Shown here: positions 1 to 10,890 of the stretch, in pieces
Layout: every line of letters begins with the position of its first letter
How positions within the stretch are numbered: position 1 is the stretch's first letter
DNA from: Platerodrilus igneus
Lineage: Eukaryota; Arthropoda; Insecta; Coleoptera; Lycidae
Length of the DNA stretch: 64,000 bases
NCBI GenBank assembly: GCA_036346225.1
Contig: JARFIW010000885.1
Coordinates: forward strand, 248,001 to 312,000
Direction: 5' to 3'
The notes under the pieces: generated by a model
Told to the model about the DNA's origin: nothing
Databases searched by the model: none
What the model saw: only the letters and a program-made list of their open reading frames with translations
Program-made: the position numbers and the translations under genes

Positions 1-440
1 GCGGCGAAGAATCGAAAAGTATATTGCTGGAGGCGGAGAGATCAGCGAGCTAAATGTCCAAATGGACTTTGAAGTTTGTTTAGCCATATGAGCAAATGGT
101 GCTCAGTGAGTGTCTTCGATATACGGACGGAATTTCTCAATGCCCCACGAAGCGTCTAAGCGCTCTTTCAGTTGCACTCGGATTTGTAAAGTGAGTGACT
201 GATATAACTAACGAGTTTCTCGCCTTTCGTTGAGTTTTGACTCAGAATAGCACCTAAACCAAAGTTTGGAACATATGTTTGGATCATAAGCGGCGATAGG
301 GACAAGTCGGGATGGGAAAGCATGAGGGATGTAACCCAAATGTTGTTTGAGAAAAAGCAATGCAGACTGCCAATTAGGGATCCAGAGAAAAGACATTCTT
401 TTGAGTAAAGTTAGAAAGTGGTGAAGTAAAGGTGACAAAA
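1..440 (-). pseudogene. Gypsy-type pol fragment (RT thumb / RNase H), decayed
   Basis: Minus-strand translation pieced across frames resembles the end of a Gypsy reverse transcriptase and the following RNase H. A segment with LLKR...W..NWQSALLFLKQHL (about 360-420) matches the usual thumb pattern of LLKK, W, CQ, F and LK. Next comes SESKLNERRETR, like the SRKLNE motif of RNase H, and then WGIEKFRPYIE (about 117-152). Stops and frameshifts break it, and the left part runs off the window. Family features are from general knowledge of Ty3/Gypsy pol. The clade cannot be decided. It looks long dead. Confidence 0.6.
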
Positions 441-554
441 TTTGGAATGAAACGTCCGTACTAAATGACCATGCTAATCAGACGACAGATTTCGGAAATA
501 GAGGAAGGAGGAAGGGATATTAGGGATAAGTAGCTCAATACAGATCTGATGTCG

Positions 555-1554
555 CTTCAATTTGTTGGGATAATATGCTACTTCTTGATACAATGATTTA
601 AATGTGAACTGGTTTACAAATGCATTCTATGCAACTTTTGACAAAAATGTACCTCTCAAATTCGTCAAAATTAAAAACAAACCAGTATCCTGGATTACAA
701 ATAAAATTAAACAATTAATGAGTATTCATCATAAAGCGAAAACGTAAATATTTTTCAGCAAAAAAAACTGAAGCACGGTAGGAAGAAGGTAAAATTTTGC
801 ACAATTGATGTAATCAATTATGTAGGAATGCCAAAAAGAATTTCGTTTATGATTTTCTATCGGAAATCTCTGCAGCAAATAATTGAAAATTTCTTAGTAG
901 TTTCGGTATAGGGGTTCAAAACGTGACGTACCTTTAAATATATTAGATCAAAATACTCATTTTGCTCAACCTAAAACAATCCTAGAACACCAAATAAAAG
1001 CTGTTGCTATTAAAAATTGAGTCGGAAAATGTTCCCGCAAATTCAGTTTTTTCCGTTTAGAAGTAGACGGTGCGAGATTCTTCGGGTTATGCCTGAACTC
1101 AAGAATTAATGTTCGGGTTATAATGGTATAAATCGAGAAAGTATTTTAATGGTTGTTGACTGTATTCTCCCCATTATAATTCACCTTGTTAATTTTTCTT
1201 TATCCACCAGCTGTTTCCCAAAAATATGGAAGAAAGCACATGTCATACCAATTCCAAAAGTTTTAAATCCGGACTTGATATCTGACTTCAGGTCGATATC
1301 AGTGTTGTTTTTTCTTTCGCATTGTTGCGAGAAAATAGTTCACAAACAATTGTTCGATTTTCTTTAAGTCAACAAGTTATATAATCCGTTGCAGTCAGGT
1401 TTTCGAAAAAAATCCTAGAACATCAACGGTGCTTATTAAGGCCATCGATGACGTTCGCTATGCACTAGACAACAAACAGGCTACAATCTTTACTCTACTC
1501 GATTTTACTAATGCTTTCAATTTAGTTGATCACAACATTCTACTAGCTTATGTT
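555..1554 (+). pseudogene. Jockey/CR1-group LINE, 5' part (linker and RT), decayed
   Basis: Plus-strand remains of a non-LTR retrotransposon. The endonuclease-RT linker is visible near 630-745 (VPLKFVKIKNKPVSWITNKI). RT motif 1 follows at 1149-1367: FPKIWKKAHVIPIPKV, then a degraded form of DFRPIS, then a VHKQL helix. After a frameshift, LQSGFRK and LLDFTNAFNLVDHNIL (about 1390-1540) carry the region of the first catalytic Asp. Several stops and frameshifts show it is dead. It is the first of three pieces of one element (see 2096-2727 and 5135-5746), separated by later insertions. The exact 5' end was not found. The superfamily call rests on the RT motifs; the clade is uncertain. Confidence 0.75.
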
Positions 1555-2095
1555 ACACAACTGGCATGCATCATGTTAGATTTAATTTGTAAATAAATTT
1601 CCGCATATATTTTTAAATGAATACGTCAATTTCCGTCGTCCCTGACAGCCGCGTCTGCACAAAAGGATGCGAAGTGCGCGCATGGTGTTAGAAGACGCCA
1701 TAAAACGATGAGCCCTCGAGCAAGCAACATCTACCTGTGTGGTGTGTGTCTTTTTTTTTGTAGGTAAGGTATGTAGGTTCCTTTTTATCTTGCCTTGTGT
1801 CGTCCCTTTACCTGGTGTTCCTTCATCCTCTACGAGTGCAGTAAAAAGAAAGACGGAGGAAAATCAGGAAATCAACATGGCGTAACTGGACCCAACCTCA
1901 TAAAGCCCCGAGGGATCCTGAGATTAAGCTACGAGATAACCACCATGTAAGTACGTTAATTTTATTTAAATTGTGCGTGCAAGTTGACTTAAAAAGCAGT
2001 TGCATCACTCGAAAGCGTGGTTGGTATATAAAATACAATATGGCGGGAATTACCGTGCGTAAAGCTATAGCACTTATTTAAAAAAGTACACTTTA
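1555..2095. mobile_element. Unidentified insertion inside the LINE, possibly LTR-derived
   Basis: The LINE reading breaks just after LVDHNIL near 1554 and resumes near 2096 with a stretch ending in VTNGVLQGS. The roughly 540 bases between do not continue the RT. The segment is less AT-rich than its surroundings in its first half and holds a T-tract at 1752-1761. It starts near a TGTTACACAAC, compatible with an LTR start, but no matching end, target duplication or coding sequence was found. About 50 residues of the LINE are also missing here, so a deletion may have accompanied the insertion. Confidence 0.35.
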
Positions 2096-2727
2096 TCTAT
2101 AGCTGTTACTAAATAGTTTTAATCCTAGCTAACAGAACGTGAACAATGCATACAATCAAACAGCGGATCTTATAATCAGGAATTAGTCACCAATGGTGTT
2201 CTGCAAGGTAGTGCTACTTTACGCTCTATTCAATGCTTCCGTAAGCAAAGATCTGAGCTGTCTTTATCGCTTCTTTGTTGATGCTTTTCAGATATACAGA
2301 ATTGCAACGTACAACATTTGATTCTACAATTGCTTTAATAAATGAAGGTTTAAGCAAAATAGTCAATTGGATTAATAGGCATGATTTGGCTCGTCTCATA
2401 AAGTTCTCATACAAAAAAAACACCCTGATGAATATATAATTTGTTGTCACTGTAATACCGTTTGGTAGTGTAGTTCGAAACCTAGGTATCCGTATTGATG
2501 ATACTTTATCCTGGAATTTACATGTAAACACAATTAACCAAAATACTTTTTTTACCTTCCATAAGCTAATATTAGTAAAAATTTCTTCTATTCTAAGCCC
2601 GCTTGCATTTAGGCACTGTCTTTCTATTTAAAAAATTGAGTATGCTGGTATAGTAATTACAGATATGGCCAGGTATTTGCATGACAAACTCCACCGATTA
2701 CGGAATGTTTGTATTAGACTTATTTAT
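2096..2727 (+). pseudogene. Jockey/CR1-group LINE, middle part
   Basis: Continuation of the LINE begun at 555. Near 2175-2215 it encodes VTNGVLQGS, the RT motif usually written as GVPQGS. A deletion follows that removes the catalytic ADD region. From about 2355 come LINRHDLARLIKF and, near 2470-2530, NLGIRIDDTLSWNLHV, typical of the region after the RT palm. It ends with RNVCIRLIY at the left copy of the target duplication TTATTTAT (2720-2727), where the RTE-like element is inserted. Multiple stops and frameshifts. Confidence 0.7.
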
Positions 2728-5126
2728 CATCATCATTAGTGGTTGGATGCGTACCCTCATTGTTTTCTAGTCTGAGCCAACCTATTCCCCAGAAATGCCT
2801 TAGAACGTATCCTATCCTTCTATTTCCTCAATTTTTTTTGGTTTTCCACGGATATATTTATTCCTGTACTATTTCTACAACCTATTTGTTATTAACTTTA
2901 TCTGTCTATGCTACGATCCTCATTCATCTGAAGCGCAACATTCCAGAAGGCTTCTATCTCTTTCTGTCTGCTTTTCCGACTGCCCCTATTTCATAGATAT
3001 ACTGTGCTCCACACTATGCTTTAAACAGTTTTCTTCTTGTATCTATGTTTGTTGTGTTTGAAAATAGCTGCTGTTCTTGTTTGGTGCAGTTCGGTCACCT
3101 TCTATTGTTTTACAGTTATATACCTTATTTCCCCAATATTCAGTGGTATGTTAAGGAGGAGGCGGCTCCGTGGCGTAGTTGGTATGCATGTAACTACTAC
3201 GTCTGTAGCACCACATTCCTGTTCTAATGCTGTTAGTTCCTCTCTGGAATATAAATTCCCTATATATTCCTGCCATCTAGCTACTTTCTCTACATTTTCT
3301 ATAATGACGTTTCCTCCCGCGTCAAGGTTTTCATCATCATCATCACCATTATCATAATTAGATCTTCAGTCCTAGAACTGGTTGGACGCATACCCTCATT
3401 GTTTCCTAGTCTGAACCAACCTACACATTTCCCTGAAATTTGCACAGTCTGCATCTATCACTGTCTGTGTGCGAAAATCTGATCTCTATCTACCTCTACC
3501 TCTCTTTTCCTATCACTGCTTGTAATATAAGAAAGTTTTGTATCCCTAAAATTTATTCTAATTAATTTGTATGCTTTGTCTGTCTTTCCTATTTCCATCT
3601 TAGTTTGTACCTCTTTGCACTTTTCATCAATCCATTGTTCTTTAGCTTTCCTGCATTTGCTAATAATTTCCCATTTTATGGTTTTGTATCTCTGTTTTCC
3701 TGTTTCGTCTGATCTATTTTTGTATTTTCGTCTTTCTTCTATTAAATTCAGGATATCCTTTGTTATCCATGGTTTCTTATGTTCTTTTTGTGTATACCCC
3801 GTCATGTCTAAGCTGGATTTAATTTATTCCAGTCCGTTTCTACTTCCTTAGTATCAGAAAATTTCCCGATATCTTTCAGCAATTCTTTTGACTTTTGTTC
3901 AAATCTTTCATGGATATCTTTATCTTTTAGCTTCTCAAAGTCAAAGTGCCTTTTTCCATTCCTCTTTTTCAGATTTTTAAATTTAAGTGCAACCTTCATA
4001 ATTATGTTGTGGTCAGTGTCTATATCTGCTTCCGGGTAGCTTCTACAGTCTTTTACATGATTTCTAAACCGTTGTCGAACAATAATGTAATCTATTTGAT
4101 ATCTTCCTATATCTCCTGGCATCTTCCACGTTTATCATCTTTTAGCATGATGTTGAAATAATGTATTTGTGATGGTTAAGTTGTTCTTGTCGCAGAATTC
4201 TACTAGCCTATTTCCCCTGTCATTTCTCGTGCCTAACCCAAATAAACCTACTATCCCTCCTTCCCTACCCTCACCTACCACTGCATTAAAATTCCCCATA
4301 ATTATTAAATTTTCGTCTTTTACGTATCTTAGTATGTCTTCGATTTCTTTGTAGATCGCCTCTACCTCTTGCTCACTGTAGCTAGAGGTGGGCATGTATA
4401 CTTGTATTATTACTGTATTTACTGGTTTAGATTCAAATCTAACCATGAGTACTCTTTCGTTGTTTTGTAAGTAGTTTTCTACACATCATCCTATCTTTTT
4501 TCGCATAACTATCCCCGCACCCGAATTTCCTTCCTCTGATTCTGTATGAATTACCCTGAAGTCTCCACTCCAAAAATCCCCCGCCTCTGGCCAGCGGACT
4601 TTGCTGATTCCTACTATGTCTAGTGCTAACCTATCCATTTCGAGTTTCAGGTTCTCTATCTTACCCGCTTGTTTCATACTTCTGACATTCCATGCCCCGA
4701 CTCGCAGAATGTTCACGGATCTTTTTCTATACTTTCGGATCACTTTCCCTGGAGTAGTCCTCTCCCGGAGATCCGAATGGGGGACTATTTTACCTCCAGA
4801 ATTTTTTACCCCAGAGGATGCCTTCATGTTTACTAACAATTTCTGTGCGCAGTGTACGTGGGAGGTAATGTGGTGGTTTCCAGTTGCCTTCCACATCGCA
4901 GTAGTGTGTCTTAGAATGTCATGCCGACCCTTATGGTCTCTGCCACTCTAAGTACCGAAAAAGTCCTCTTTCGGGGACCTGTCTTAGTCTGGTTCCTCAC
5001 TAAAGATCCCACTAATTTGGTTAAACCTATAGTTCGGTTCTTTATGTCATTGAAACGCACAAGCCATTCTACCTGTTCTAGTATTTTAGAACGTCGTCAA
5101 GGTGCAGGTCCGTTCAGAATGGTGAT
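2728..5126 (-). mobile_element. RTE-like LINE, copy 1 (internally rearranged), with 8-bp TSD
   Basis: Minus-strand non-LTR retrotransposon flanked by TTATTTAT at 2720-2727 and 5127-5134. The 5' end (right side) has the family terminus rich in GGACCTGCACC; the 3' tail (left side) is a short ATGATGATG run. It encodes an APE-type endonuclease at about 4896-4135, with VGAWNVRSM near the start, LDIVGISKVRWPEAGDFWS, MGNFNAVVGEGREGG and FQHHAKR, and then a lysine-rich linker (4122-3458). A second family 3' tail lies inside at about 3330-3375, and most of the RT is missing, so the copy is rearranged. Frames are broken at several points. The endonuclease resembles proteins often annotated in arthropods as craniofacial development protein 2-like, which are LINE endonucleases. 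Confidence 0.8.
3161..3200 (+). repeat. tRNA-derived SINE head fragment
   Basis: The stretch has GGCTCCGTGGCGTAGTTGG, a pol III A-box-like sequence with the same GGCTCCGTGG start as the SINE at 28445-28742. It is only about 40 bases long, has no B box, and is joined directly to RTE-like sequence (GTCTGTAGCACCACATT), so it is a truncated or chimeric piece. The call depends on similarity within this window. Confidence 0.5.
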
Positions 5127-5134
5127 TTATTTAT

Positions 5135-5746
5135 AACCTAGCTAAATTTGTGTACAGCTTGGGTGACCATGGATGACAGACGTAATATTCATTGTGCTCT
5201 TTTACTTTATAAAATCATAAAAACTGGTACTCCTCAGTATGTACGATCTAATTTTTGTTTTTTGACAGGACGGTATTCAATAAAATCAATTGATAATATT
5301 TGTTTTACTATTCCAATTCATAGAACAAACTTTTACAGTGGTTTGTTTACTGTTAAAGCCATTCGACAATGGAATTTGGTTCCGGCAGATATTAAAACAA
5401 AGTGAATTAGTATTTTCAAAAATAAAATTAAACGGTATCTTTTCAACAATACCTAACCTATATCTGATATGCTTCCTGTTTCTCCCAATTCCATCCTTCA
5501 TCATCTTTTTTTGAACATACAAATAAGTGTGTACTTACAAACGATAATAGGTGTACAAATTCGAATACTAAGATATATTCTACAAATATCAATTAATTTG
5601 AGGCTTCGTCAATGTTTAATTGGAAGAAATCGCCAGCTCACGATAAACTCACCGTACAACCTTGCAATTTATTTGTTATTTTTTGTTATATGCATATATG
5701 TATGAGTATGTACAAGTTCTCAATAAAAAAGTCATAATAATAATAA
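5135..5746 (+). pseudogene. Jockey/CR1-group LINE, 3' part with (ATA)n tail
   Basis: Last part of the LINE. At 5148-5405 it encodes the C-terminal region after the RT: MDDRRNIHCALLLYKIIKTG, then FTIPIHRTNFYSG and FTVKAIRQWN, a pattern common in the C-termini of Jockey/CR1-group ORF2 proteins. Removing the RTE-like insertion and one TSD copy puts RNVCIRLIY directly before NLAKF in the same frame, as expected for this family. The element ends with AATAAAAAAGTC followed by ATA repeats (about 5722-5746), the usual short microsatellite 3' end of such LINEs. Confidence 0.75.
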
Positions 5747-6090
5747 TTGCAAAGAAAAAGATAAATGCCTAACCATTTATGGGTTAGAGTATTGTTTAAG
5801 GTACAACGATGCCTCGAAGATAGTTTTGACCGGAAATATAGATAACCAACCATTTGCAGTTCGACACGTTAACCAAGTAAGGCAAGATCGCTGAGATATT
5901 TTCAGGAAAAGATAGTTAACCATTATGGTAATATATTAATCAGATAAAATAAAATTTCCATGATAATTTCAGAGAGAAAAATAAACATTAAATATTAATG
6001 ATTTAACCTAATGATAAGATAAGGTAATGTATTAAGAAAAAAATTCAAAGAAAAGATAACGTAAACTTTAAATTTTGGTTCCGAGACCTT
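5747..6090. other. Non-coding, nothing recognised
   Basis: AT-rich sequence between the LINE tail and the block at 6.1 kb. No supported gene, repeat unit or element end was seen. Confidence 0.5.
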
Positions 6091-6700
6091 ATAATTGTCA
6101 AGGCACACCGGCCCTTCTATATGGACTCCTGAGAGTAGAGTTTTTACTCATGCCCTCCAACAGGAGAAGTGCCGTGAAGCAGTACCCGTTCAGGCGAACA
6201 GGATAAAAAGGGGAATGCAAGCTCTGCATCCTTGTGTCAATTAAGAAAATTGACCCACAATCCAAATCAGATAATAAATTCAATGTCAACGGCTTTAATG
6301 TAAATGAGCTGAAGACAGTGGCGATACACAAGATTCCCCACGCCCAGGACCCAATGTCGTGATGCAACAACCCTCTAACTATGCAGCGACTTAGAATGTA
6401 AGAGGAAAAATAGAAGATATAGAAAAGATAAAAGAGGGAGGTGGGATGATTAGAGCTTTATAGCAACCAGGTAGAATAGAAAAGAGGAAGGGCTTGCATG
6501 AGCAGTGGATGGTAAAGCACTGCTAGATAAGCCAAAGTGTAGTCAGCAATCCGGAGTGGGAGAGTATCCCTCTTATATAATGAACGGTAGTCGTGGGACT
6601 AAGACAGGTCCACCAAAGGAAAATATAAGGTTGAAACGAAGATAGAGGGTTAAGAAAAAGATACAGTTTTAGGATAAGCATCTTTGAGATAGAGAGAGAG
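6091..6700. other. Unidentified block, less AT-rich than its surroundings
   Basis: The block differs in composition from the very AT-rich flanks. The minus strand has an uninterrupted 90-codon frame (6098-6370) beginning MLHHDIGSWAWGILC and ending SPYRRAGVP. The plus strand of the same block is purine-rich from about 6400 to 6700. I do not recognise the product. It could be a dispersed repeat, a transcribed non-coding element or a chance frame; there is no splice or promoter context that makes it a gene. Confidence 0.25.
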
Positions 6701-7400
6701 TAAAGACTGTCCCTATTAAAACAGATTGGTCTAAAGGACCACCTGCACCATTAACAATAAGATAAAACGTAAACCAATATGCCAATAATTAAAAATAGCT
6801 ATGCTCTAAATGAAACAGACAAATCTTTCTATGAGCGTATCTGCTGTGATAACGCAATCAACTTAAACATACACAATAATTTCAAAGACATTACCATGGA
6901 CATAGCGATAATTGTACAATAGACAGGTAGTCTAGGATAGAAATGGGAACATTTTCAATACAATCATACAATGAGAAATACTATTGGAAATGACAAAGGC
7001 GATAATCCCTCATCAACATGATTATAAAAAAAGAAAAAAATGTATTGACGTTCTTATGATATAGGAATGATTGATAACGGAAATTGTAACGAATGATTGA
7101 AATATATGCGTAAGAAAACACATCGAATAGAAATATCTCGTATTAGTAACTGTGGAAACTGACTTTTCACTACCGAGGCATAGATAGCAATCCTATGGGC
7201 ATTCAAAGAGTAAAGCATTAAACCAACATCAGCTACTAGTATAAGTCGTAAGCATTCGCTGGGTTATTCAGGGAAAAAATTTGTCTAAACGATAAACGTC
7301 TGTATTCTGTTGTGGAATAATAACAAGGTAGGAGATGTAAATTTAAAAGTAATTAGGATTTTTTACATCTAATAATCAATAATAGTTATTTATGCAACAA
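6701..7400. other. Non-coding AT-rich, nothing recognised
   Basis: No long frame, tandem repeat or element end found on either strand. Confidence 0.5.
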
Positions 7401-7401
7401 G

Positions 7402-7500
7402 TGAGTAAAGTAATCCTTTTTTCACGAGTAGGAAAATTTGACCGCACGAGCCGAAGGTGAGTGCGGCAATTCCTACTAGTGAAAAAAGTTACTTTACTCA
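7402..7500. repeat. Strong foldback (imperfect inverted repeat with inner stem)
   Basis: The left arm begins TGAGTAAAGTAA and continues through TTTTTTCACGAGTAGGAA; the right arm is its near-perfect reverse complement ending TTACTTTACTCA, giving about 30 paired bases per arm. Inside lies a second short stem, CCGCAC (7442-7447) pairing with GTGCGG (7461-7466). The structure sits about 150 bases past the C-terminal end of the tyrosine recombinase pseudogene, so it may be a terminal structure of that element. That link is inference. Confidence 0.8.
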
Positions 7501-7639
7501 AGAGTATCATACAAAATTTTTTCTACGTCTGTAGATAAATAAATTCGATAAAATCGTCATTAATTTTTATTTATTTAGTAACACTAATATGAATTGTACA
7601 ATTTTCTGCATTAATAAATTGTACTGAAGGTGTAGTTAA

Positions 7640-8930
7640 ATGTGCTATATTATATTCAAATTGTTAACATTTAATGAGTTAATAGAAGTGATATCTTCTA
7701 GAGTTGTATTAATACTCATTGAATGGTTAGCCGGCAGTTGAAGATTTTTGTGATTCGAACTCGAACTGGTTCCTGCTAAAAAATTTGTAGTGAAATTCAT
7801 TTTATTTTGCATTGAGTCGTCTACGTAACCCTCTGCAGCTGTACTGGATTTCCATCAACCGTGTTTTGTTACTTGAATTAAATCACCACCAGAAACTGCC
7901 AATAGAGACGCGGAGGAACGTCCGAATGCATGTCCAGTGTAGTTTTTTGGTTTATGTATATTCAGATAGGTTGCTATAAATAGAAGGGATTTTTGAAAAG
8001 ATATTTATACCTATAACCTGAGTTTTGCATTTTCCGTGCAAAAAGAACTGATCAGTTTTGACATTCATGGGTCGTTGGGTTTTATATTTGTTACAAATCT
8101 TTATAAGATGTAGTTGATATTCAAATGTTTCACCAATTACAGTAAATCCACATTGAACATGTGTTTTCCGTATCTGGTACTGTAATTATTAAAACAGTTC
8201 CAGTATTATTAATATCTTCACACTCTGCAGAGCTCCGCAATTCCGAATATTAAAGCAACCTAAAACGTCACAACTTATAAGTTTGCATTAAAATTTCATG
8301 TTGCCAATAGTATACCATATGCATAAGATAATCATCATCATCAGGTTGTAACAAAAACTTATAGATTTCGTCTCGTAGAAATGTTTTGAATTTTTGGGAC
8401 TATATCCATTGCTTTATTCTTCAAATATGCAATGAGTTTCGAATATTTACTGATGTCCATATCGTTATTTACCAGTAGGGTCCACTTCAGTTTGGAATAA
8501 ATCGACCAAATTGTTGAAGACTTCCACATTTTGGATTTCGATTCAAAATAAGCTAATAATACTCTTTCTGTGAAGCTGTTGATGCATTTTTTAATATGCC
8601 AGTCCATAAAAAAGATTCTTTTAAATACTGCAGCTTGGATTTCTCAGGCAAAAGATTTATTGTAGATGCATTTGTCATTTGAACACAAAACTACATCTTC
8701 GCGTGTGAAGATAAATGACTCATCACTGTCATTATCTATCACTCTACTTTTATTAACGGGATAACAGGTAGCTATCTCAAATTGTTTAAGAACAGTTTTG
8801 ACAGTTTAGATGATTAATTGATGACATTCAAAGCACACTGCATTTGCACAAATATTGGAAAACTTATCAGTGGCATGATTTTCTTCCATACTTGTTCACC
8901 CAATGCAAAGGAATGTCTCTTTTACAGAGG
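7640..8930 (-). pseudogene. Crypton-like tyrosine recombinase pseudogene
   Basis: Minus-strand remains of a transposon tyrosine recombinase. The SAM-like core-binding domain is clearest at 8607-8359: INSFTERVLLAYFESKSKMW, then STIWSIYSKLKWTL and DISKYSKLIAYLK. Upstream, near 8690-8760, VIDNDSDESFIFTREDVVL may be the N-terminal part. The catalytic domain is frameshifted; around 7942-7800 it reads YTGHAFGRSSASLL, SGGDLIQVTKHG, a stop, WKS and then AEGYVDDSMQNK. This matches the family order of an H-x-x-R box, a GGWKS box and the nucleophilic Tyr in EGY. The HxxR position carries Gly instead of Arg, and a TGA lies in the GGWKS box, so it cannot be active. The family assignment is from remembered insect Crypton-type proteins and is not verified by a search. 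Confidence 0.7.
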
Positions 8931-9469
8931 TTGTAATGATTTTTGCTTTTTTCGTAAGCTTTAAATAAGATTTTTCTAACATTAGTAAAAACAAAAGGTA
9001 ATACTTGCTGATCTTTGTCCCCAACGTATTTTTCCATCAAATTCAACTACAGACAGAGAAGGCAGGGGATAATTACATAATTAAAAGTAAGACGACAGGT
9101 AGAAGTTTCTAATTGTTGAAGATAAAATTTACAATTAAAATCGTGTAATCCATAAGTTAATGATAGTACCAAATGGTATAATTTACATAAGATACCGTTA
9201 GAACTTAGTTCTTGAGAACAACTAATTGTGTTAGACAGGAAATGGTTTATTGAATTTTTAGTTTTAAGACAGCAGAGGTAATTTTTAAGGTTATGTACAT
9301 ACAACCTACATTGGTATTCTAAATAAGTAAGAAATGAAGTCTAAAAATATACATTTTGCAATTAATTTAGCAAATAGACGAAATTAAAGCCATTTTTACT
9401 TCTACGACACTCTTTTTTGTTACGAATTTATATAATTGACACAAAATGATATTTTGAGTAAAAAAAAAT

Positions 9470-9472
<3 letters not shown>
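8931..9472. other. Non-coding or very decayed flank of the recombinase element
   Basis: An 85-codon minus frame (9304-9047) exists but shows no motif I recognise. It may be remnant sequence of the element or chance. Confidence 0.3.
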
Positions 9473-9520
<48 letters not shown>

Positions 9521-9525
9521 TATAT
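9473..9525. repeat. (AT)n microsatellite
   Basis: About 50 bases of alternating A and T with a single C interruption near its end. Confidence 0.95.
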
Positions 9526-10317
9526 TGTAAAAATGATTTTATGTAGAGAATAAACCACTTAAATAAGAAAATCTAATAAAAATAACAAAGAGTTATGTTA
9601 ATCTATGAGTACATAAACGGGTAATTGACCGTTAATTAACCAGTAACTTGATAATGATATATAACAAGCTTATTAAGAAAAAATTTTTAAGTATACTCAC
9701 CGTAGATATGTTAATGTAAAAAGAAACGTTCTTTCGACTGCGGCGAACCAGATGCAAATTGTGTAACTAAAACCCTCTTTAGTTGAAGTGAAATCGTAGT
9801 TAACACACGCACCCATGCACACATGCACGTACACACACACACACAACTCACACACGCACGCACACATAATTTTTATTAGCTATTGTTAAACTTTTATTAA
9901 ATGAATATATAAAATGTGCTTTTCAACACAAAGGATCGGCCATATTTGTTTACGTTTTTAAGGTATTTTGAAATGATTATATATGGTGATGGCTAGGTAG
10001 ATGTCACCAGTTATATTTTAAAATATGAAAATCTTAAAATATTAAAAAAAGCTTTTCATATATATTTTAAAAGATGTTTTTAGCTTCAATGATAAAACTG
10101 TTTATGTTTTCAAGTTAAATAATAGATAAAAGAACGAAGGTGAATATGGATGACGTAACTTGTGAAAATCAAGTTATTGAGTGAAAGCCAGATTTTAAAA
10201 CTACAAATTTTTATAAAAAAAAACCTGCATTAGTGTTGAAAGCGCCACTGTTACGTATATGGTACTTCAGTATAAATTAAGCTAAATGTAACTTCTCCAG
10301 CTTCGATTGATCATTCA
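9526..10317. other. Non-coding, with an impure (CA)n tract at 9805-9868
   Basis: AT-rich DNA with an interrupted CA/CACG microsatellite at about 9805-9868. No gene supported. Confidence 0.5.
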
Positions 10318-10890
10318 TAACCCTGACATAAAAAGGTTTACGCCTGCCCGTTAGGTTGCATGAGTAATCGCCGCCAGTAAAGTACACAAATTAATACAAG
10401 CCAGTAACTTACCGGGTTTTTACTAAAGTCGCAGCTGCTACCTGGGTCTCAGGGGTAGTCCTTCGACTGGTGTTTATTCATTGCGGTCCAGCTGTCCTCG
10501 TTGACCAAGCCAAGATCATTCATAGATGTAGGGAGAAAGTAACAAGCAAAGGATCACTTCACCGAACTTGGAAGTTCACGCATGTCCGTCCCCATCAATT
10601 GTCAATAGTAAAGTCCTCTCCTTTGAGAGTCTTAGTTCTCATCAACTGTCATCTTCCATGGCCAAATGCCTAAACATAGCTGCATTCTTATCTCCTGGGG
10701 ATCCAATGCTTGCAGTTAGCCCACCACAACTAATAGAATGCGTGAGAGACTAATAATCATCAAACTTACACATAAAAGCTTAAATTAACGATGAAAAAGG
10801 AAAACTTTCCCGTACTAGGTTCAAAAATCTCCTAAAAATTAAATAATAAAATAAAATGTAAAGCCTTATCAAAAAAAAAGGCGCAATAGG
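10318..10890 (+). repeat. Old diverged copy of repeat family A
   Basis: Both ends match the 5' part of the large units at 25.9-46 kb: near 10318 a CATAACCCTG...GGTTGCATG segment followed by CAAGCCAG, as at 25970-26060; near 10760-10850 an ACTTACACATA...CTTAAATTAA segment and AAAAATCTCCTAAA, as at 26650-26720. The middle is much more diverged and lacks the long CA tract. This shows family A is a dispersed repeat and not only a local duplication. Confidence 0.65.

Noticed and set aside
1735..1900. Similarity between 1735-1900 (plus) and 22250-22500 (minus), both with ATGTAGGTT(T)CC
   Set aside because: The match is short and patchy by eye. It could be related LTR leaders, but I cannot support it without an alignment.
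3037..3357. Plus-strand frames at 3.0-3.4 kb, 4.6-4.95 kb, 35.8-36.0 kb, 56.4-56.8 kb and similar
   Set aside because: They are antisense or off-frame shadows of the RTE-like LINE copies.
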